DNA of 64,000 nt. It comes from Steinernema hermaphroditum (Eukaryota; Nematoda; Chromadorea; Rhabditida; Steinernematidae). The notes beneath the pieces were generated by a model. That model was given only the letters and a program-made list of their open reading frames with translations, had not been told where the DNA came from and made no database searches. The DNA is taken from the NCBI GenBank assembly GCA_030435675.1, contig CM059622.1:9858001-9922000 (forward strand). The letters run 5' to 3'. Positions 55,979-64,000 of the stretch are shown in pieces. Every line of letters starts with the position of its first letter. Positions within the stretch are counted from its first letter, which is position 1. A program made the position numbers and the translations under genes.

Positions 55979-58168
55979 ATGCTCAGCGCCATCACCAGCC
56001 ACCTTCTCCTTCTCCTGATGTTCCTCGGCTCCCTCCACGTGGTGGGTGGTCCATTCCAGTCCCTTCTAGCCCTTATCAGGTGATATCAAACAAAGATGCA
56101 GCGCGGCTCTTCGAAGATCTCCTTGCCGACTACAACAAACTCGTCCGTCCCGTCGACGACAACTCCGAAACGCTCGTCGTCAAGTTCAAACTGAAACTCT
56201 CCCAACTTCTCGACGTGGTATGTCCCTTTTAGGGAAGCCCCAGCCTCGTTCCCGGAAATTGCCCTCCCGTACACTTTGAGTGATTGTTCGCCGGGGATTA
56301 AGGGGTCGCCTCCAGCCGGTATCGGTGCTACTCTGCCTGTTTCAGCACGAGAAGAACCAGATCATGACGACGAACGTTTGGCTCCAACACGTAAGTCCCA
56401 GGCGCCGTCCGAGATAAAACTTCCTTGCAGAGTTGGAAGGACTACAAGCTGCAGTGGGACCCGGCCGACTACGGCGGCGTCGATGTCCTCTACGTGCCCT
56501 CGGACATGATATGGCTTCCGGACATCGTGCTCTACAACAACGCGGACGGCAACTACCAGGTGACGATCATGACGAAAGCGAAGCTGCTCCCCAACGGGAC
56601 GGTCGAGTGGGCGCCGCCCGCCATCTACAAGAGCATGTGCCAGATCGACGTCGAGTTCTTCCCATTCGATGCTCAAACTTGCGAAATGAAATTCGGTGTG
56701 TCGATGTCGTGAGAAGCTTCTGACGGTCACTTGCAGGGTCGTGGACCTATGGAGGTCTCGAGGTGGACCTAAAGCACAAGGATGCCCACCTGCAGCACGA
56801 GGAGAAGGAGAAGGTGATGGGCATCGACGGCGTGTACGAGGAGACCATTTGGGTCGTCAACGAGGGCATCGACCTCAGCGACTACTATCCTTCCGTCGAG
56901 TGGGACATCCTCGGCGTGCCCGGAAAACGGCACGAGAAGAGGTGAGAAGGGATCCAAATTCGTCTGTGCTATTTCAATGTAACGCCATGGCTTCCTTGGC
57001 CACTGTAGCTAGCAATCATAGCGCTAGCAGGAACTGCTCGTTGCCTCATAAATTCGAATAGAAAACCAATAGATAAGCCAGCGATCTCCAGAGCCTTCCA
57101 ATACAAGTCATTGCTTCTTCTCGCAAACGAACCCCTTGCAGGTACCCCTGCTGCGAATCGCCTTTCATTGATCTTACGTACGAGATTCACTTGCGTCGCA
57201 AAACGCTCTTCTACACGGTCAACCTCATCTTTCCTTCGGTGGGAATCAGGTGCGCTCAGGCTCTCCCGTCCCATTGTCCGTTTCAGCTTTCTGACTGCCT
57301 TGGTCTTCTACTTGCCTTCTGACGGCGGAGAGAAGATTTCTCTGTGCATTTCGATCCTTATTTCGCTCACTGTGTTCTTTCTGCTCCTGGGTATGCCCCT
57401 TCTCCGTGCACTCCTGACGGTCCCCTTTCAGTGGAGATAATTCCCTCGACGAGTCTCGTGATCCCGCTGATCGGCAAGTACCTTCTCTTTACGATGGTGC
57501 TCGTCACGCTCAGCGTCGTAGTCACCGTAATCACCCTGGTGGGTCCCGCCGCGAGAGTGCCCCTGACGGTCCCTTTAGAACGTGCACTACCGATCGCCCT
57601 CGACACACACGATGCCCAACTGGGTGAAGAAGGTGTTCATAGAGTTTCTGCCCAAATACCTCATTATGCGTCGTCCGACGCCGGCGAAGCCCAGCACCGC
57701 GGCCTCTGCCGGCGCCCCGAGGGGCGCGCAAAGTCTTCTGGTGCAGAAGAAGGAGTCGCGGAGCACGAGCATCCGGGGCAGGGAGCACTACGCGTCGGCG
57801 CTCCTCGACCAAGTCGACTACTTGTCGCCACACTACGGCGCCGGCACGAAGTCCATCTCCGACAACGGCAGCTACAGTTTCCGCGGTAGTTTCAGCAACT
57901 TCCAGAAGGAGTACACACCCGTACAAAGCGCCGTCGACAGCGTCACCTACATCGCCGACCACCTGCGCAGCGAGCACGACGACCGCCAGGTAGGCCTGTG
58001 CCTCCGGCTCCCTAGATTGTCCTTCAGGTCATCGAGGACTGGAAGTACGTCTCCGTGGTCATGGACCGCATCTTCTTGATGCTCTTCACGGCCGCCTGCG
58101 CCCTTGGCACCGCCACCATCATCTTCCGCGCCCCCACCATATACGACACGGATGAACCCCTGGCTTAA
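55979..58168 (+). CDS. nicotinic acetylcholine receptor alpha subunit (levamisole-receptor type)
   Basis: Ligand-gated cation channel subunit. Exons 55979-56041, 56080-56217, 56346-56390, 56431-56695, 56737-56941, 57142-57249, 57287-57390, 57432-57538, 57579-57989, 58028-58168; total 1587 bp, 528 aa. The N-terminal signal peptide is [21 protein letters not shown]. The ligand domain has [25 protein letters not shown] and the Cys-loop [15 protein letters not shown]. Loop C RYPCCES carries the vicinal cysteines that define alpha subunits. Four membrane helices follow, with M2 [19 protein letters not shown], a long M3-M4 loop and a C-terminal M4. It resembles UNC-38/UNC-63-class subunits; which orthologue is not resolved. 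Confidence 0.93.
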
Positions 58169-59544
58169 ACCAGTTGCCGCTCAATTCTGTTTTTTAAAGA
58201 GGTCTATTGTACAAACTGTTCGAAGTGTTTGATAAAAGTTGTTTTCCAGTGAGGGGCCTTCTCTCGGCAGAGCTTTGCTGAAAGAGATTTAAAAAGTGTG
58301 GGGGTTGTCTCGGGGTTGACATTTTATCTCGTTTCATAATTTTTGTCCGCAAAGTGGATTTGGAGTCCTTTTCCACGAATCTTGCTTCTTCTCAGAGGCG
58401 AAAATTTGAATTCTATGCAACAGTTGACACTTCTCGCTATCAATGGATTTCGGTCACCTGACCGTTGATGTCATTGATGTGACCATTAGACGAAGAGCGG
58501 CAGTGGATCTGAGGGAACTAAATTTCAGCCCTAAAGTGATAGCGTATCGGATGGTAGGAGAAGTTGGAATTTTATCCTGCCTTGATTGTTGCCCAGAGAA
58601 GTCTGTCCACGCAAGCCCCTCGAATCCAAAGAGCCCTCGGCGCGAAGAGTGACGAATTTTCCGCGTCTGTAGTGGAATCGCGTGAGTGTCATTAACGCTC
58701 CCAGCTGGAAAAGTTCGAAGTGCCCTTGAATGTTCCCTAAGTAGCCCCTGCAGCCCTGAAATTCTCCCTTTGTGCGGCCGCAGTCGAGGCGGTGGAAATG
58801 ATCTCTCAAAGTAAACAGAGTACCCTCCGGTGGTGAATAATTAAAACGATTAAGGCCGAATTAATCTCGGGCTAGGCGGCGCCACGGCTTCAGATGGGGC
58901 ACTTCGGCTCTCATCATAAAATCTCACATTAATCTCGACTATAACGTCCCATCGGAGACGCCAAAAAACGAGCCAAAGGGACTCCTTCCTACTCGGCGTC
59001 TTTGTAGGAGGATCCGGCCAGAGTCGAGCACCTCTCCTTCTGCTCCAGTTGGCGCCTCTTCCGACAGAGGCTCCTAAGGGGTGTGGGAATCGCGCAGTGG
59101 CGCGTATGCAAATGAGCGTCGATGGCGAACGGCGCGTTTCGTCACTCATAAGTGGCACTAATTGTCCCCGGGAGGGCGGCCAGCACTTCGCCCTCTGGGG
59201 CTTCGGCGCCGCGCCCTCCGGAGCCTCATCAGCGCCGTCATCTTCCGGCGGCCTTCTTCATTGTTTACCGCGCGTGAAAATGACTCCAGAGCGCGAGATA
59301 AACCGTGTGATTAGTAGTCGGGCCGGCGGCCGGCGGCCGGCGAGGGCCAGTGGCCACCGCTGCCGCGACGGCCTCCTTGTTTTCGGCGAGTTTCGGTGCA
59401 GAGTCGAGTAACTGTCCCTCTGGCCGACAGGAGACGACGCCAGACGACGGCCGCGTCAGCTGTTCATCGCCCGGGAACTGATAATGAGGCCTCAGGGCCC
59501 GAAGAAACGCAGAAAGGAAGCCCGAGCCGAAGACTGCTGACCCG
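58169..59544. other. intergenic between receptor genes, no gene seen
   Basis: 1.38 kb with no recognisable protein on either strand. It must contain the alpha gene 3' end and the non-alpha gene promoter; this is too long for typical operon spacing, so the second gene probably has its own promoter. Confidence 0.55.
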
Positions 59545-61727
59545 ATGCTCGCCTCTGCGCAGCCGATGCTTTTCGCTGCTACCGTACTCCTCCTCCATCT
59601 AGGCCTCCAAGGTTCGTAAGTCCTCTCCGAAGGATTGATCGTCGGATTTAGTCGGCCGCAGCGAGGCCTCCGACGACGAGGAGCGGCTTATGGTGGACGT
59701 CTTCCGGGGCTACAACTCCCTCATCCAGCCCGTTCGCAATCTCAGCGATATCCCCATCACCGTCAAGATCGCCCTCCAGCTCGTCCTTCTCATCAACGTC
59801 GTGAGTCCACACCGCCCAACTGTAGCCATTCTTCGATAGCGTTTAGGACGAGAAGGACCAAGTCATGCACACGAACGTTTGGCTCACTCTGGTACGTCTT
59901 CCCTCCACTTTTCTTTTGTGTGGAAACTCCGCTCTGTTTACGTTTTGAGAGTAGTAGAACCTGCGATTTACAGTCAGCACTTGACGATCCACAAAACGTT
60001 CCTCTACCTCTAAAGTCCCTATCTTCGATGCACCTTTCTGTGCGCAGTTGAACTGTTTGCGTTTAACCGATCTCCGAAAATTGAGCTTCTCGCTGCTCTA
60101 GGGCAAGACAAGATTCTGTGTAAACTTCAGAAGTGGCATGATTTCCAAATGAAGTGGAACCCCGTGAACTATGGGGAGATCCGCAACATCCGCGTGGCGC
60201 CCGACAAGGTGTGGCTTCCGGACATCGTGCTCTTCAACAACGCCGATGGCAACTACGAGGTGTCGTTCATGTGCAACGTAGTCATCAACCACCTGGGAGA
60301 GATGCTCTGGGTCCCCCCAGCTATATACAAGTCCTCCTGCATCATCGGTGAGTGGCTCTCATCCTCTATGCCTCTACGCGTCTCTCAGACGTCGAATTCT
60401 TCCCCTTCGACGAGCAGACCTGCCACCTCATTTTCGGGTCATGGACCGTAAGTAGCGTAAACGTTCTGCGGCGAGCCACCAGAGTCCTTTCAGTACAACG
60501 AGAACGAGATCAAGCTGGAGTTCGAGCAGGCCGAGTGGGTCGACCTGTCGGAGTACTCGCCCAGCTCCATCTGGGACGTCATGGACGCCCCCGCCTCCCT
60601 CGTCAACAAGCGCTCCCGCATTGAGTTCCAAGTCCGCATCAGGCAAGCGTCCCTCGCCCCTAGAAGCTCATCTCTTCGGATTCAGAAGGAAGACCCTCTT
60701 CTACACCGTCGTGCTCATCATCCCCACCGTGCTCATGGCCTTCCTCAGCATGGCCGTCTTCTTCCTGCCCACCGACTCAGGCGAGAAGATGACCCTCACC
60801 ATTTCGGTACTCCTCTCCATCGTCGTCTTCCTCCTGCTCGTCTCCAAGATTCTGCCGCCGACCTCCTCCACCATCCCCCTTATGGCCAAATACCTCCTGC
60901 TCACCTTCGTCCTTAACGTCATCACCATCCTCGTCACCGTCATCATCATCAACGTCTACTTCCGAGGGCCCACCACCCACAGGATGCCCAACTGGGTGCG
61001 CAGCACCTTCCTCGTGGTGGGACCCCTCTGGCTTCACCCATCCATCACCTCTTTAAGGTCATGCCTAAGCTCCTCTGCATGCAGCGCCCAAAGCAGGCGA
61101 AGCGGAAGACGGCCAAGAAGCCCGAGGTGAAGAACGGCATGATGGCGCTTCCAGGCATCGGCGAGTTCTCCGTCAACCCCGCCCAGCACCATCCCCTCTG
61201 CCCCTCCAGCGACCATCACAAGTACGGTATCAGTGGCAATTCCCGTCCCCCGCGCACCTCGTAGTCCCTGTGACCCCTTCCACTGCTTCCAGCTGCAACG
61301 ACACGCCGACCATCGAACTGACCGCTTCGGAGTCGCTGCGGCAGATCGACCGTGACTCCACCACCTGTGCCTTCTACCCGCTCAGCGCCGACGCCCTCCG
61401 CGCCATCGACGCCATAGGTACAGCGTGCAGCAAAGCACAGGAATCAGCCCTTTTTAGAGTATATCACCGACCACCTGAAACAGGACAACGAGTACAAAAT
61501 GGTAGGTCTTAAGTCCCCCGCGTCCAGTAGAGGCTTTGCAGTATCGTGACGACTGGAAGTACGTCGCTATGATTATTGACCGCCTGCTCCTCTACGTTTT
61601 TTTCGGCATCACCGTCGGTGGAACTTGCGGTATCCTATTCTCGGCGCCCTACGTGTTCCAGCGGGTCGACCAGAAGACTCAACTCGAGAGGCTCATAAGG
61701 CTCTACAAATCCGGCGGACAGATATGA
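59545..61727 (+). CDS. nicotinic acetylcholine receptor non-alpha subunit (UNC-29/LEV-1/ACR-2 type)
   Basis: Structural partner subunit for alpha subunits. Exons 59545-59611, 59652-59800, 59847-59891, 60131-60347, 60389-60447, 60494-60642, 60686-61013, 61058-61221, 61293-61417, 61458-61501, 61542-61727; total 1533 bp, 510 aa. Signal peptide MLASAQPMLFAATVLLLHLG. The ligand domain has MHTNVWLTL, VWLPDIVLFNNADGNYEV and the Cys-loop [15 protein letters not shown]. Loop C lacks the vicinal cysteines. M1-M3 read [34 protein letters not shown] and PLMAKYLLLTFVLNVITILV, followed by the RMPNWVR junction, a variable cytoplasmic loop and M4. The intron after exon 6 is GC-AG (60643-60685). Same strand as the alpha gene, 1.4 kb downstream. 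Confidence 0.93.
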
Positions 61728-62043
61728 TGCTTGAGGACCACTCTCGCCCAGCAAAATGTACTTGCATATCTTTATGTCATAAACCTCTATGCCATCACAA
61801 GTCTTTTCTGAACGGACACATATATTTAATGCACGACGAAAACAGCGCTAGGTTCTACTCATAGCACGCAAAGGAATGCAACCATCCCAAGCTCCCACCG
61901 CAACCACTTGATCACCCTCACCACAGAAGCATCTTGTAGCACACCGCTAAAACCCCAACATCGGAAAGATCGCTAGCGAGGGACAAACGATAGATTACAA
62001 CAAGTAACACTTCATTTGAAACAACAAAAAATAACAAAATCAT
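61728..62043. other. convergent 3' ends, no gene seen
   Basis: 316 bp between the receptor gene stop and the rpl-14 stop; AT-rich near 61980-62040. Confidence 0.6.
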
Positions 62044-62550
62044 TTACTTCTGGGCCTTATGCGCCTTGCGGATCTTTCCCATTTCGACGCGGATCAGTCG
62101 GTTGCGGGCCTGCTTCGCGCGCATGAGCTTGTAGCGGTCGAAGTCGGTCATCTGCGCCTTCTGAGACAAGCCGCCATTAGAACTGTCAGGGAGAGGAAAC
62201 TCACCAGTGCTTTGGAGGCGATCTTCTTGGCCCATGCAGATTCAGTGAATTTGGCGGCGATTTCTGCATCATCGAAGGCCTTCTTGACGTTGACGCTGCG
62301 CATACCGTGCTGGATGTTGACCTTGAACTTGGTCAGGTACAAATCGTTGAAGTTTCTGACGCTGCGGCGGACATCGCTGGACGGTCCATCAATGAGGGCC
62401 TAAAACACAAAAAGTAAGATGAACCACGGAGGAGGTGGGTCTTACGCGGCGTCCGTCGACGACATCAACAATAACGGCGAGCTTTCCGCTGTCGTTACCT
62501 TTAGCAACGTAGACGACACGACCGATCTCGACAAAGCGTTGGTAGATCAT
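62044..62550 (-). CDS. rpl-14: rpl-14: 60S ribosomal protein L14 (eL14)
   Basis: Large-subunit ribosomal protein. Exons (minus) 62446-62550, 62205-62399, 62044-62160 give 417 bp, 138 aa, the length of nematode L14. Sequence: MIYQRFVEIGRVVYVAKG, GKLAVIVDVVDGRRALIDGP (KOW-type beta domain), LTKFKVNIQHG, AWAKKIASK and KAQMTDFDRYKLMRAKQARNRL. The ATG at 62550 follows TTGCAG (acceptor ending 62557), probably the spliced-leader or 5' intron site. An upstream in-frame ATG at 62622 would add 24 residues not seen in the family and is rejected. Confidence 0.96.
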
Positions 62551-64000
62551 GTTTACCTGCAACAGCTTTTCCATAAGTAAACCAGCATTTTCAGAATCAC
62601 GTAGAATTGCGCGGGAAGACATGGTTTATAAAATCACCAAATTTACCAGAAGATTCAAACAGTATTACGTGGTACGTTAGAGCTTAAGATGCAAATATGG
62701 CCAGCAACAAGGCTTGCTTATAAAACGCTAAAATTAGAACGATATTCAGCTAATTGCAAAGTGCAACATCTACCAAAATCCAAAATGCAAATTCCAAGGA
62801 AAGAGGACATCGAAAAACGCGACCAACACCTCTTCCAATCGGCAAATAACGCGCCACACATCGCCGTGCACGCTAAAACTTGATCAAGGAAACGCAACAA
62901 CATATCCCAGGCAAAATGCAAAATTTTCGAAGTCAAAAAGACGGTAATTCAGGCACCAACGGCAGTCAGAGCCTATCGTAGTGTTAGGCCGACCATCCGT
63001 CGATGCCCCAAAGCGTTTCGTGTCAGGACCATCAGCGTTTGAAATCACTCGAATCGTTTTAAATGTAGTACGTACGTGCTTCTCTTTCTCTGGCAAGCTG
63101 CCGGAGCACTACCGTAATCCACATGACACATTTTGGAGGAATCTGAACGAGTTGCTGGAGAAGCTCGCTCGGCACCTTGGAGATTCAATACAAGTCCTTC
63201 TTGGCGGGAAGGAGAAGCACAGAACAAGTACTCGAATCACAAGCGACTCAATTTTTTTGCTATTTTGCTGCAAGGTGCGCAGTTGGAGCTCATAAAAAAT
63301 TGATGACGACCGACTCAGAAAGGACTTGGGTCGCACAGGAAGGCGCGTGACTCTCCCGTGTTTAGGCCACTGCTCTTTCACGGTTCTCGCTTATGGTCTC
63401 CTACATAATTAACACGAAAATGCATAGTGGAGGGACTCGAGGGTGATCAGCGGCTTTATTAAGTCCCACATATATACGCTGGGAATCCCCGAATGTTTGC
63501 CTAATTGTCCGCTTGTTCAAGGCGGACACCCAGCGCGGACGTCGATCTCCGGTCGTCCGTGTTGTTCACTCTGCGTCGCCCACAAAACGCCATGATTAAT
63601 CTCCTCTCTGCGCCGTCGGTATTCTCGGATTTGTGCAAGAGTTTGCGGCATTGATCCGCGAGAGTTCTCCTGTCCTTTTAAGTTCCCAAAAAAGTGAAAT
63701 TTGAGCGCACAAAAGGAGAAAAACAAAACGTGTCCTCATTAGTGCGTCCTTCGGCTTCCGGCACAATCAGCTGCTGTGTCAACTGTCACTCACGCGTCGA
63801 GTAAAATCTGCTCCTTTTCAAAACAATATCGATCGTACACTCGATCAACATCGCAATTGTTGATAGGATCGATCATTGGTGAAGTGGCCATCCCCGCTGG
63901 CAACATCCGCGGCAATCATCTGATGATCTTGGGGCCAACTGGGCGCCCTGATGCTCTCACACGCACTCTTCGAACTCGAGAGCGAACTTCTTCATCGTGT
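62551..64000. other. 1.45 kb right end, no secure gene
   Basis: rpl-14 promoter side, then unassigned sequence. A plus-strand ORF at 62981-63295 (105 codons, with KLPEHYRNPHDTFWRNLNELLEKL in its middle) has a protein-like segment but no recognised family or splice structure. 63400-64000 shows nothing identifiable. Confidence 0.45.

Noticed and set aside
62551..62622. Upstream in-frame start for rpl-14
   Set aside because: It would add 24 residues foreign to eL14 and ignores the TTGCAG acceptor just before the family-conserved start.

Overview
This 64 kb window is nuclear DNA from a nematode, most likely a compact rhabditid. The evidence is dense short genes with introns mostly of 38-50 bp and TTTCAG-type acceptors, closely spaced same-strand gene pairs that look like operons, and nematode-type gene content: a KASH protein of the ANC-1 type, a CFI-1-type ARID factor, a TWK potassium channel and levamisole-type acetylcholine receptor subunits. 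The genus cannot be fixed from sequence alone.

Left part (1-28.3 kb) is a gene-dense euchromatic block. It holds the 3' end of anc-1 (+), cdc-6 (+), NIP7 (+), a cytochrome b561-type membrane protein (+), rpn-8 (-), a CoA diphosphatase of the Nudix family (-), bifunctional CoA synthase (-), an SH2 adaptor (-), a B3GNTL1-type glycosyltransferase plus a TFIIIC subunit (+), the H3K36 methyltransferase met-1 (+), and a mitochondrial pair NDUFAF3 then PTCD3/mS39 (-). A 0.86 kb inverted repeat with tRNA-like promoter boxes sits between the CoA diphosphatase and CoA synthase genes.

Middle part (28.9-37.2 kb) is a transposon nest. It holds an IS1595/Merlin-like transposase with a 31-copy 16-bp minisatellite, an almost complete DIRS/PAT-type tyrosine-recombinase retrotransposon with split direct repeats, a chimeric partial duplication of both (minisatellite with 11 copies), a short foldback element and further inverted repeats.

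Right part (37.4-64 kb) is sparser and richer in neuronal genes. It holds a two-pore potassium channel (-), cfi-1 (-) with a 6.6 kb gene-poor upstream interval, an O6-alkylguanine-DNA alkyltransferase (-), a MULE-like element with minisatellite ends and a 10-bp target-site duplication, an unrecognised coiled-coil gene (+), a tandem pair of acetylcholine receptor subunit genes (alpha then non-alpha, +) and rpl-14 (-). Exon models below were derived by hand from GT-AG (rarely GC-AG) boundaries. For nearly all complete genes the summed exon length is a multiple of three and frames carry across every junction.
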